NCBI GenBank assembly: GCA_018340375.1
Contig: JAFFJZ010000001.1
Span: 18,618,001 to 18,682,000, forward strand
Length of the DNA stretch: 64,000 nucleotides
Direction: 5' to 3'
From: Gonatopus flavifemur
Lineage: Eukaryota; Arthropoda; Insecta; Hymenoptera; Dryinidae
Shown: piece after piece, positions 47,214 through 57,247 of the stretch
Position numbering within the stretch: the first letter of the stretch is position 1
Layout of the letters: each line of letters starts with the position of its first letter
Translations under genes and position numbers: made by a program
The notes under the pieces: model-generated
Told to the model about the DNA's origin: nothing
Seen by the model: the letters and a program-made list of their open reading frames with translations, nothing else
The model's database searches: none

Positions 47214-47463
47214 CCAAGATGATTACAGGACAGTTCCTCTTTATATCTATACAATTTTCATTAATGTATGTGATTCTTCTATTTACTTCATATTTTTGTA
47301 TTTGAAATAAACTCTTTGGAATATTCTTCCCAGCCCTGATAACTAATAAGATTGCTGCGACAGCAACGAATTTCCCATTCCAGCACAAGATATCCAGCGG
47401 AATCGAATTTCAATGACACAGTGAATTTTTTTTCTCCGTGTTATTGGATCAATCGAATACCCG

Positions 47464-47692
47464 CATTGAGAAAAAAGGTTTAGCTGGATATTGGACAGCT
47501 GAAAAATTGAGTGGCTCCAAATAAAAATTTAGTAGAACCAAACAAATTGTTTTTATCACAGCTACATTTTTCATCTGCTTTGGATAAATTATTCTTCATA
47601 TTTCAGACAACTGAACTTTTATTTACGCTAGCTGAAATTTAGCTGAGAAAACCAAATTTTGGTTGTTGCAGCTAGATACTTTTCTCTCAGTG
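47464..47692. mobile_element. CACTGAG-type MITE (AGCTGAAA-rich)
   Basis: Left end CATTGAGAAAAAAGG (first motif base change), right end CTTTTCTCTCAGTG at 47692. Flanks are CG and CA, consistent with one 2 bp duplication with a CpG mutation. The interior repeats TTTAGCTG/AGCTGAAA words. Non-coding. Confidence 0.55.
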
Positions 47693-47914
47693 CATTCCCA
47701 TTGACAAAATACTTTATAGAATATTGAATATTCAGTAAATCCAATGAAATTTCGTTCAAATCAAGTGAGTATTTCATTGTGATTATTCTATTGTTCTCCA
47801 CAATTTTTTGTCTAAGACCATGTTGTTATATCAGGGATGCCCGATATTCACAATATCTATACTTGTGTGTAAAATACTACTGTGTCCAAAAAGTAAGGTG
47901 ACATTTGAATTTAA

Positions 47915-48449
47915 CCCTTAAACCGTAACCCCGCTCAAAATCACGTCAACCGTAACCCCCGGTCTAACAGACCGCTATCACCTTCTTCTAGATATTTAAA
48001 CTTGTTAGAAGTGAAGAAAACATTTTTTGGATCATCAGAAATGTCTACAAGGTAGTAAAGTGGGCTTATGTACAGAACTTAGTGAGCAATTCTGTGCAGA
48101 GTAGGAATGAAATGTCAAACAATTTAACCAAAAAAGTTCGAATTACGAGCAAATACAATTTTGATAGCGGTCTGTGAGACCGGGGTTACGCACTGTAAAA
48201 AATATACTTCCTAAACTGCCGAAGAAGTTTGGCAGTTTTTTACACCAACTTTTTTTGTAAATTCCCAAACAAAAGTTTGTGAACATTCAAAAAATTTTGT
48301 GATTTCACGAAGATTTTTGAGAATTCACAAACTTTTGTTCGGCAATTTACAAAAAAGGTTCGGAAATTATATTTCCAAACCAAGTTTGTAAATTTCCAAG
48401 CATTTTTGTTTGGAATTCAAAAAATTTTTTTTACAGTGCGGTTAGAGGG
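47915..48449. mobile_element. piggyBac-like TTAA MITE inside the mariner
   Basis: Flanked by TTAA at 47911-47914 and 48450-48453. Ends read CCCTTAAACCG and, inverted, CCCTCTAACCG. Both arms continue with TAACCCC and CGGTCT-ACAGACCGCTATCA once a 248 bp insertion in the right arm is removed. TTAA plus a CCC start matches piggyBac. No transposase, so non-autonomous. Confidence 0.85.
48191..48438. mobile_element. CACTGTAAA-type MITE, third nesting level
   Basis: 248 bp from CACTGTAAAAAATATAC to TTTTTTTTTACAGTG with CG duplicated on both sides (48189-48190, 48439-48440). The host arm comparison supports an original TAACCGTAAC site. Interior words such as AAGTTTG and CAAACTT alternate, forming repeated small hairpins. 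Confidence 0.85.
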
Positions 48450-48609
48450 TTAAACTCACTACGCAAATGTATTTGGGAAAGTGTTTTTTATTTCAGGGTA
48501 GTAAGACTGTCTGTGATATCCGTGCCAAGGGTCACATCGAAATATCCAGTGGTGTTTGAGATACGCTTCGTTTTTGAAGCCGCTGAAAGTGAATTTTTCG
48601 ATTTTTATA

Positions 48610-49630
48610 ATGTCTGCATTTGTGGAGCAGGGAATTTGTATTAAATTTTGTTTGCGAAATGAATTTTCTGTTGCTGATCCGTTGAGGATAGTGCAGAAAG
48701 CTTTTGGTGATGAGGATATGTCGAGAAAAAATGTTTACAAGTGGTATAAAGAGTTCCAAGAAGGTCAAGAACGTCTCGAAGACGAAAAGCGTCCCGGTCG
48801 ACCATCAACTTCAACTGACGAAGTTCACGTCCAAAAAATCAATGTTTTGGTGTTCGTAAATCGTCGATTGAGAATTAGAGATCTTGCTGATGAAGTTGGC
48901 ATTTCAACAGGGTCGGTCAATACCATGTTGAAGGATGTTTTGGGCCTCAGACGCGTCAAATCTCGATTGGTACCGAAAACACTGAATTCCCTGGAAAAAC
49001 ATCGTCGCGTTGAAGTGTGTAAAACAATGCTTTCTGACTATCAGGACAAGATGAGACGTGGATTCATGCTTACGACCCGAAAACAACCGATCGATCAAGT
49101 GAATATCGTGCTAAAGGTGAGGCAAAACCAAAGGAACTGAGTATTATTCTTCAATTATCGTGGTGTTATACATTTTGAGTTCCTTCCGCTGGATCAAACT
49201 GTCAACAAAGAATTCCATCTGAGCGTTATGCGTCGTTTACGTGAAGCTATTCGCCTGAAGAGAACGGAATTGTGGCGAGACAACTCTTGGTTTTTGCACC
49301 ACGACAATGCACCGGCTCATACCGCGTTGATTCTTCGTGACTGTTTTGCAAAAAAACTCGACCCATATCGTTCCACAGCCTGCACCATATTCACCTGATT
49401 TGGCACCGTGCGACTTCTGGCTATCCAACAAACTCAAAAGACCGCTTCGGGGACACCCGTTTTGAGTCGATAGAGGAGATCCAACCCGAATCGAAGAGAG
49501 AGCTGAAGGCCATCCCGGAAACCGACTTTAACAACTGTTTCGAAGATTGGAAAATGCGTTGGCGAAAGTGCATTGTATCCGGGGGGGGGGGGGATTATTT
49601 TGAAGGGGATGAACTTGATTGGGGAGAATA
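48610..49630 (+). pseudogene. mariner transposase, frameshifted
   Basis: From ATG 48610 the product has the mariner N-terminal paired HTH region (FCLRNEF..., YKWYKEFQEG, GRPSTST, RIRDLADEVGISTGS). Near 49055 the frame shifts and the segment that normally holds the first catalytic Asp (GDE-W) is missing: the sequence passes from DKMRR almost directly to WIHAYDPKTTD in another frame. After about 49140 the correct frame resumes (FNYRGVIHFEFLP...), keeping HHDNAPAH. A one-base shift in a run of seven A near 49351 precedes the third Asp (LAPCDFW), and a further shift follows near 49450. A G13 run at about 49581 interrupts the GGDYFEGDE tail. It cannot encode an active enzyme. Confidence 0.88.
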
Positions 49631-49679
49631 AATAAAGATTTTTGAAAATAAATACTATGTCACCTTATTTTTTAGGTAG

Positions 49680-50940
49680 TTTTTTAGTATATATGAAGTT
49701 TCAATCAGAATTTTAGAAAAAATCTATAAAAACTAGATACATATTTTATACAAAAGTATCGTTAGTGAAAATATCAATCATCCCTATATCATATCGCTCA
49801 TATAAATAGAGAATCGTCTGCTCAGTCTTGATGAAATTATAATTTTCTTTTCCCAAATCTCCGATTGATATTTCAAAATTCTGTTATGTCATTCGATACG
49901 ATAAATTTCATCAACTTTTTCTCTTCGTATTTAAACATTTCTTTCAACACTATAATAAAGTTTTTTTTATACAATTTCTCACATCCATACGTGAAGAGGA
50001 ATCAACGATGCATGCACCTGAATGGAAAATTTTCCATAAAGATCAGAAAATCGTTGATATATTCACCGTAAAATGGGAAAAACCCAAATATTGTTATTCA
50101 TTAATTTTCACTCAACTGCTTATCATATCCGGAACATCCAAATTTTGTTCATTCATAGTAATATCGTGAATGAAGATAAATGCACGAAGAAGTGTGAAAA
50201 TTTTTAGACAAATCGGAAGTTGAATGAAAGATTCGATGAGAACAATCGGTAGGTCATGAATATGAAAACGTCCAGACGTATCTGACAAATTGAATGAAAG
50301 ATCTAGCGAAGTGTAGGTAGCGATCATTTATTCATACGCGGTACCGATGTCGGTGTTGAATACGATCGACGTACAGATATTTAACATAAACATGATATAC
50401 CCATGAATGTGTTATCTCAATAGCGGATAATGCAATAAAAATAACGAGTTCGAAACATTGCAATTTCCACCCATCGAGTCATTATAGAGTTCCGTATTTG
50501 AAGAGTTACGATCATTCGATATATTCCAGATGTTTTTTCAATTGATTCATTAGGTTCAGTCGCAATCGTTGCTCGATATTTTTTCAACAAATACTCATTC
50601 CACCGCATCCGAGAATTCTAAAATCCTATGTACACGAAAACCTTCCACACGCAGCAGTTCATTCTCATTCTGCATCTATCCCAATCAATTGTTATTCCTG
50701 TGCACCTCGCTTGTCTAAGGTACAATCTAATGTAATGATTTCATCCAATAGTTAGTTCTGTTCCGTTGGGTTTCTCGAAGAAGCAAACCCTTGAAACCAT
50801 TCTCCCTTTTTTCTATTCACCCGGCGTATTCTGATGTCGAACACACGATTCGATCTACGATTTTTTATCATGTTTCGGACGACATCCGGGATCGAATATA
50901 TAAATTCATAATTGCAAGGGTGACTCCTTTTTTTTGTTGT
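49680..50940. other. No gene recognised
   Basis: AT-rich sequence between the mariner and the next CACTGAG end. Nothing recognisable. Confidence 0.35.
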
Positions 50941-51030
50941 TTTATACACTGAGAAAAAAAATGTTTTGGACCGATGAATTTTTCTTTGAGTCTAAGAAAT
51001 GAATTCATCCAATGGTATCTGTGGAGTTCT

Positions 51031-51666
51031 CAGTAAACACACGCACGTTTTAAAAACGTCAAAAACAATCGATAACCACACGTTGTGAATTAGTAATATT
51101 CTTGCGTTGATTTAACGTAAAAATGTCGCGGCAGATCACGTGTTTTTCAACCATAAAATAACGTTATATCAACGGTTTGAACATCGTTTAAAAGACGTCA
51201 AATATTGACGTGTCCTAATGATGGTTCTAAAACGTGAATTGAACCCAACAAATTATTTTGAAAACTTCTCATTCAATATCGAGAACAATAGTGTTTCTGA
51301 GTATGACAGAATTTGGAAAGTATGCCACACTATTTACTATTTTGCTCTTTGTTGAAATTTTAACCATTGTTCGGTTTCATTCGACATTTCTAGCAGAATA
51401 TCTTCAATTGAAGTTCAAACACAAGGTGTTATGAACACATTTTAAACGCGTAATTCAAACCCGTTTAAAACACGTTTTTTGAGGACGTCGTTCGATGGTT
51501 ATTTTTGAATGTTAGTTTCAATTACACGTCATCAAAACATAAATTCCTGGTCGTCTAACTCCCTATCAAATTTCAACTAAAAATCAACGTTATGAAATCA
51601 ACGACTGACGTCCGTTTGGCAGTTTAACGTTCTTTCAACGTTGAAATAACGTGTGTGTGTTTATTG
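51031..51666. mobile_element. ACGT-rich MITE with CA(G/A)TAAACACAC ends
   Basis: 636 bp bounded by CAGTAAACACACGCACGTT and the inverse GTGTGTGTGTTTATTG. The interior contains about fifteen ACGT-centred words (AACGTT, GACGTC, CACGTG, AACGTG), often in the longer palindrome ACGTTTTAAA-ACGT. Non-coding. No convincing target duplication. Confidence 0.6.
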
Positions 51667-52779
51667 AGTTATTGCATCAACTTCATCTAATATGTAATTC
51701 ACACGGAAATGCTGGAATCATTGATTGGAATATGAGGTACTTAGGATTGATGAAAAAGTTATTGGACGGAAAATTTTGATTTTCGAATTCATGGAATGTA
51801 ATTTGATTCAATAAATTATGCATTTGATGGGCTGAAGCCATTCATAACACTGTAATAACCCACTGTAGTGCCAACATGATAATTTCTCCCTTCAATGAAA
51901 TATTTGATTATTCGAATAAAAAAAATTTTTAAATAGGAAAATATCAATATAAATAATATAAATATTTCTTGCATTCGAAATAAAATGTTTTCATGAATAT
52001 GAAATGAAAATTTTCTGTAAATAAATCAATATTTGAAACAATGAATATTCTTCCCTATCTAAGAAATTATTCCATAGAATGTACAAAGAGATTTTCTAAT
52101 CCTTCAGAGAACTTATCGATATGAATAAATCTTTCTTCGAATCAATGAAATTCATTTTGATTGGATGAATGATATTTTACAAAATTTCCAGAATAAAAAG
52201 AAATAAGCAGGAGTCAGAGCATTCGCGCAAGGGCGGAGCCGACTTTCTTAGTTCCTGTATGATCTATAGTTCATTTGAAACAATTGGATTATTCGATCAG
52301 ATGATTAATATGATCAAGAAGTTCGAAGAAACTGTTTTTCTCTGCGATCAAGTCATATCCGTTGATGATGTTCGATGCCGGAACCTGAAAGAAATATTCA
52401 TTAGGATGGAGCATTACTCACTATAGGTTTACGGTGAATTAGTTCTTTATATGCGAACTGCACTGCAGGAAGATAGCTTGTGAGAAAGTATTGCCACCTT
52501 CTGAGAAGTAAACGCAATTTGTCGAAGTGAATTCAATACATTTTTATTTCAAAAACATATTTCTTTGTTTCAATGAATTCATAAATCCGATCGATCTATC
52601 CATTTTATGGACTCGATGAAACCTTTATTTGCAAAAAGCATTGGAATTTTGCAGAATGTATGAAATTTTGACCTCATCAAACGTAGAATTGACGAGAATA
52701 ATCAGGTTAGCAGTTTATTGACTGGAATCCTTCTTCAATCATCAATGAAAATTTTTAATGAGGTAATTTCTCAGATGTT

Positions 52780-52983
52780 GCTGAAGTTTGAATCGTTTAT
52801 TGCAACTAATCAACCATCGAATAAGATAATATTCAACTATTGAAACCCAAAAATCTTGCAATACATTATTTAAACGATGTTTCCAGTGGCAAAGAGTTGA
52901 TTCGAAAAGATATGTGACGATGATTTATCAAATTTCATGAGTTTTAAGTTTCGTTTTGTTTCTATAAACGATTCAAACTTTGA
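52780..52983. mobile_element. GAAGTTTGAATCG-family MITE, copy 4
   Basis: Begins GCTGAAGTTTGAATCGTTTA and ends ATAAACGATTCAAACTT, about 204 bp and the best preserved copy. Shares GAAACCCAAAAATCTTGCA and TAAACGATGTTTCCAGT with the others. Non-coding. Confidence 0.7.
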
Positions 52984-54027
52984 GAACACATTTATTAGCA
53001 TGAATAAAATAGCTTCATTCGATTTGAATTCCCAAATCATGGGTTATAATACTTCATTTTATTGATTTCAAAAGTATCCAAACTATCATTGTTCATATGA
53101 AATCTGTTCTATAAAATAGATTTTATCCAAAGGAATTACTCTGAAGTTTGAACTGAAAAAGTATCTCATTGTGATCATGAATTTAGTTTTCTGTTGAAAA
53201 AATAGAACTCTCGGGATTAACATTCACAACTATTCAATATATGATTCAATGTTATTATCTGAACAAAACCACTTGTATTGAAATGAATGAGATTATTATA
53301 CTCTCAACTGTACTGATTTATAAATAACAGTATTTTTGGTCCTATAACTTCATGTTCTTGAATATAATAATTATTTTCTTAACCTGATCTCGCGTTGTTT
53401 TTCTCATGATGGGAGAAGTTCATCATTTGTAAGCCATGTCTATTCCTTTTATGAAATATATTTTCACTCGGAGTCGATAATTATTCTGGTGAAGAAAACA
53501 ATTGTCATGTCAAATACTTAATTCTTAAGAATTTCAAATACTAAGTATAATCAACCTCGATTTCCATACGAAACTTTACGTTGTAAAATTGAAGTTGTAT
53601 TTCATTGGTTTTCACTTTGGAATTCATCAAATGAGAGTTATAAATCGGATGAAAGATGATATTGACAAAAATAATTAGTTATTCAGTTAATAGAGTGTGT
53701 TTTTAATTTCAAAAAATAAATTTCAATGAGCTGATTTGATAGTATGAATGGAACGACTTTTTATGGTTATGAAATTATTTTAGAGTCAAAAAGACATTTA
53801 TTTGATGCAATGAAATCAATTTCATTAATTCAAAGAATTTGTTTTCTCAGTGTAAACAAAATTGGCAATGCTTTTCGGTGAAAATGAGGTGAATTCGAAT
53901 AAAATCTCTTCCTCTCGCAATCCACAATCGCGTGGGATATGAAATGAAGAAATTATCATCATGTTATTCTAACCTTAAGCTATCTTGATAACGGTTGTGA
54001 TCCTAATAGCTTATTAACCGAACGATA

Positions 54028-54250
54028 GCATGCATTTCCCAACCGTAATCCCCTTTGGGAATTCTTTATTAGTGTCGTTAGGATTTGTGAACACAGTCCC
54101 TAAATATTTGAATTTATCGATCCTTTTAAATGACTTTTCATTTGCATTAAAAGTATCTTCCTCGACATTTGCATTCATCTGTAATCATGTATTCAGGTTT
54201 TTCCTTCGTTCACTACCACCGGATCGATATTTTTATCCAATTAAATAACG
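54028..54250 (-). pseudogene. LINE reverse transcriptase fragment (second)
   Basis: Minus-strand reading gives NVEEDTFNANEKSFKRIDKF and then the hallmark FKYLGT with VFTNPND and KGITVGKC. Just upstream in sense lies DPVVVNEGKNLNT before a stop. This is the C-terminal region of an RTE/jockey-like reverse transcriptase; the rest is absent. It lies about 2.2 kb upstream of hdc. Confidence 0.7.
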
Positions 54251-54554
54251 ATTTTGGCATCTCTTTCTATCATATCGTTGCCACCATCCGGATGCAAATT
54301 ATGCAACTTCGAGGGTTTACATTTCCAACTTTCGTTACTTCTGACAATAAACAACATCGACAACGTTATAGACACGTTTTTTCCCCCTCGAGAGGGGTAT
54401 CACGTTACACGCCAAAATTGCGTCCCTCTTTGTAACTGCTGCTACGTATATAACGATGCATCATCGAAAAGAATTCTGCGCAACCATTCCATTTGGTTGT
54501 AAGAAGACTGACAAAAAAATAAATACCGTGGATCGTGAATGACCAAAATCCAAC

Positions 54555-54580
54555 AGAGAGAGAGAGAGGGAGAGAGTTGG
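54555..54580. repeat. (AG)n microsatellite
   Basis: A short AGAGAGAGAG run interrupted by GGG. Confidence 0.8.
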
Positions 54581-55069
54581 ATAAGAGCATAAGAAATGCA
54601 TGGTATTGACCACCACCCCTGGCTGCACGACAACCTAAACGATATATTGATCAGCACGTGATCCCAAAAGCACCGAAGAAAATAAACTCGCGTGATACCT
54701 AGAAACGTTTATTCGAGTATATCATGATGAGGCACCGGTCTCTACTCTCTGCTCTGGTAGGGGTAGGAGGAGAACCAGTATAGTAATAGTGGTGCAAAAG
54801 TAATTAGGATATGGCGAGTCCTTTTTTCGAAACTCTCGTCTCGTCTCTTCACGCGATCTTGTTTTCGAGTTTTACTTTGCAGCAATACACAGGGAGATTA
54901 CAATTGGATACATCGTAGATTAAATCATCTCATGTGCGTATAGAGTTTACGAGAGAATATAGAGAATGGTGTGTAGAGAAGTTGCGTTGTACTCATATGT
55001 ATATATCCACACGTAGAGGAAGAAGTTGCGTAGCAGGATTAAACGCATAAATGCTTTGAAACGTAATAT

Positions 55070-55720
55070 AACGTGGCGCTCTTGGCATTTGGACAGCTAC
55101 GGCGCACATCGATTGGCGCTTTATCCGTGACCCCCACCATGGGCGCTTTCGCTTTCATCCAATGGGATCTCACTTTCGCGCTCGCCCGCACGCCGAGTCA
55201 AGCCACGGCCAGCCGGCACGTTGTCGATGTGCCGGTGCTTTTCAGTGAGTGTTGTACCCTACATGCGAGAACGATCTTTGAATGTTGCCGCTTGCTGAAA
55301 GAGATATATATACATGTATATATATATATTTGCTTTTTCGTAAACATAGTTTTATATATATATATATATACGCATATATATTCATAATTGATCGTGATTG
55401 TTTTTCTTCACAAACATTTGTTCTTCTATATTTTTGGTTGAGAAGATTTTAAAAAGGGTTGAAAACAAATGAGTATACCAGGTCTTCTTTGGTTCAGATC
55501 GTGTATCCCGGTGGTAAATAACGACAGTGCGTTTTTACTTTGATTGCTACTGTTGGATCGAAACCGGTGGCACTGGTAGTATGCGAGAAGAACAAAGGGA
55601 GCTGCCTAGGCTCTTGCCGTGAGTGGTTTACGTCTTGTGCACGTCGTGCGTGCGCTTTGCGCGCCGGTGGCCTTGACATTCAAAAGGGACGTTAACGTTG
55701 TGGTCGTTGGAATTATATTT
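55070..55720 (+). promoter_or_regulatory. hdc: Candidate hdc promoter / 5' UTR region
   Basis: This block is clearly richer in G+C and CpG than its surroundings and lies 0.7-1.35 kb upstream of the hdc ATG. It holds a CCAAT box at 55159-55163, an E2F-type TTTCGCGC at 55174-55181 and an inverted CCAAT (GATTGG) near 55100. An Inr-like TCAGT at about 55243 overlaps a GTGAGT that could instead be a 5' UTR splice donor. The transcription start and any 5' UTR intron cannot be fixed from sequence alone. The 104-codon reading frame across the block has no recognisable product and is probably chance in GC-rich DNA. Confidence 0.45.
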
Positions 55721-56420
55721 AGGTTTGATGATATAAGAGGAGTTTCGGGCTTATACGCGCGATCGGTTCCCTTCTATGTCACATTATAATGGGTGAACCG
55801 ATGGCGTTGTTTTGGGCGTGCCTCGTCGTTTGGGCTGACCTTGATTGTAACAAAGGAATCCATTCATTATAAGTAATAAAACGTGACCGAGTATACATGT
55901 TTGTTTTGAGCCCTCTCCAATAATAACTTCGTGTGTAGTGTATATATATATATATATATATACATGAACACTCAAACTCTTATGTTCATGTATATATGTA
56001 AATATTTTTTTTTCACGTGTGCCCCTTGAGTGAGTCTTGCGTTTTGACGATGAATTTACGTATGTATCGATGCATGTATGAGTATGTATGGTGTGTTGCG
56101 TGTGAATGAGTCTATGTGTACATATATATTTATATATTTACACCTGGACGCGTAATCTTTTGATATCCCCAGTCTATTTAAAATTGTGTCTCGAACTAGA
56201 TGAGGGAGAAGATGAGAATTAAGAAAGAAGAGAGTGCTTCCAACATCTACCTCGTTGTTCTCATGTGATCGGTACAACGAATTACAAACTATACATATAT
56301 ATGATTAAAATCTGTTCCTCATTGCAACATTTTTTTTATGGAATCATTATTATAACGCGAACGATAGAAACGATAATATCCAGAGAGTGTTGAAACAAAA
56401 ACTGCGAGTATTTGAGATAC
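55310..56420 (+). other. Probable hdc 5' UTR or leader intron with (TA)n microsatellites
   Basis: Between the GC-rich block and the hdc ATG the sequence is AT-rich, with (TA)n runs near 55315-55375 and 55938-55962. No clear splice acceptor precedes the ATG, so it may be a long continuous leader. I see no coding potential. Confidence 0.3.
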
Positions 56421-57247
56421 ATGGCACCGAGGCGTCAAAGTACCAACAGTGGCAGCCACAATTGTGCATTTTTGGAGATCGGAGGAGGGACATTTGGGAA
56501 CAAAAGTGGTACGAGTGGCGTGAGTAGTTTTGACACGATGGAGAACAATCCATTGGGCCAAGGACAAATCAACAACAATACTACGATGCGCTGCTGCACG
56601 CCCAACGGTGAATGTTTACGCGGCGATGCGCTTATTCGCACAAATTCGCTACAGGATGTGGTCAAGGTTACGTGCAACAACGACAACTGCCCTGTAGGAC
56701 AATTTATGCATCGGGAATGCTTCGAAGCTTGGGAGCAGACTGTATTGACATACTTGAAGAGCTGTGGAAGAGCTCGTAGTTGGTCGGAACGTCAACGCCA
56801 TCAGAATCTTTGGACGAAAAAGGGCTATGATCTAGCCTTCAAGGCATGTAGCTGCCGTTGCGGTCGTGGCCATTTGAAAAAAGATCTCGATTGGATACCA
56901 CCGGGTTCGGGCGCTCACTCGGCAGTCGCTGGTAATCGGCAAGAAGAAATCGAAGCTAAAAAGAAGAAACGTCGTAATCGTCAGAACACCAGACCTAGTT
57001 TGGCCATATCTGCGGGACCTCCGCCGCTATCTAGTCATGGGGCCCACCTAGTCAACTCTGCAAACGCTCGGAACAGCACCGAGGCACAGATCATCGAATC
57101 CGGTCGTGGCAGAGCCGGTTCTCTCTCTTCAAGCACCGGTTCAAGCTCGCCACCGGCCACCAGCGAGCCGAGCATCAGTCCCCTTCATCAACCGCAGACG
57201 ATGGTTAAAAAAAAAAGTAAAATTGATTTCTTCGCCGATCGCGCTCG
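56421..57247 (+). CDS. hdc: Headcase (HECA homologue), first coding exon
   Basis: This exon encodes the N-terminal 275 residues plus two bases of codon 276 of Headcase. The protein is a conserved regulator of growth and differentiation that works with Unkempt in Drosophila and maintains imaginal and progenitor cells. The ATG is the first in frame after an in-frame TGA at 56391. Residues 1-55 are a low-complexity Ser/Asn/Gly leader. Residues 58-151 form the cysteine-rich Headcase domain (CC at 58-59, C65, C85, C90, H98, C100, C115, C143, C145, C147, H151), which looks metal-binding. Residues 180-187 are a basic nuclear-localisation-like run. After this comes a Ser/Pro-rich linker. The reading frame ends at a TGA that overlaps a strong donor (GTGAGT at 57248), so it is a splice site and not a true C-terminus. 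The split codon starts CG and so encodes Arg whatever follows. Drosophila hdc is known for stop-codon readthrough further downstream, which cannot be assessed here. Confidence 0.93.

Larger units (their letters stand above)
47878..49676 (+). mobile_element. mariner element with nested insertions
   Basis: Terminal repeats sharing AAAAA(G/A)TAAGGTGACAT lie near 47885-47905 and 49650-49675 around a decayed transposase on the + strand. The 5' non-coding part is split by a TTAA MITE at 47915-48449, which is itself split by another MITE. Outer boundaries are approximate because the two ends differ by several bases. Confidence 0.85.
50947..53852. mobile_element. Possible 2.9 kb CACTGAG-ended element
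   Basis: CACTGAGAAAA at 50947 and TTTTCTCAGTG to 53852 are inverted and flanked by TA on both sides (50945-50946, 53853-53854). The next 35 bp of each arm match loosely (TTCTTTGA, then TCAT). It would contain an ACGT-rich MITE and a GAAGTTTGAATCG MITE. No transposase is seen. The pairing of such distant ends could also be coincidence between two different copies. Confidence 0.4.

Noticed and set aside
55073..55387. 104-codon + strand frame upstream of hdc
   Set aside because: It lies in the GC-rich promoter block, runs into a TA microsatellite and has no recognisable product; GC-rich DNA has fewer stop codons by chance.
56412..56420. Start of hdc three codons upstream of the ATG
   Set aside because: That position is TTG, not ATG; the first ATG after the in-frame stop at 56391 is 56421.
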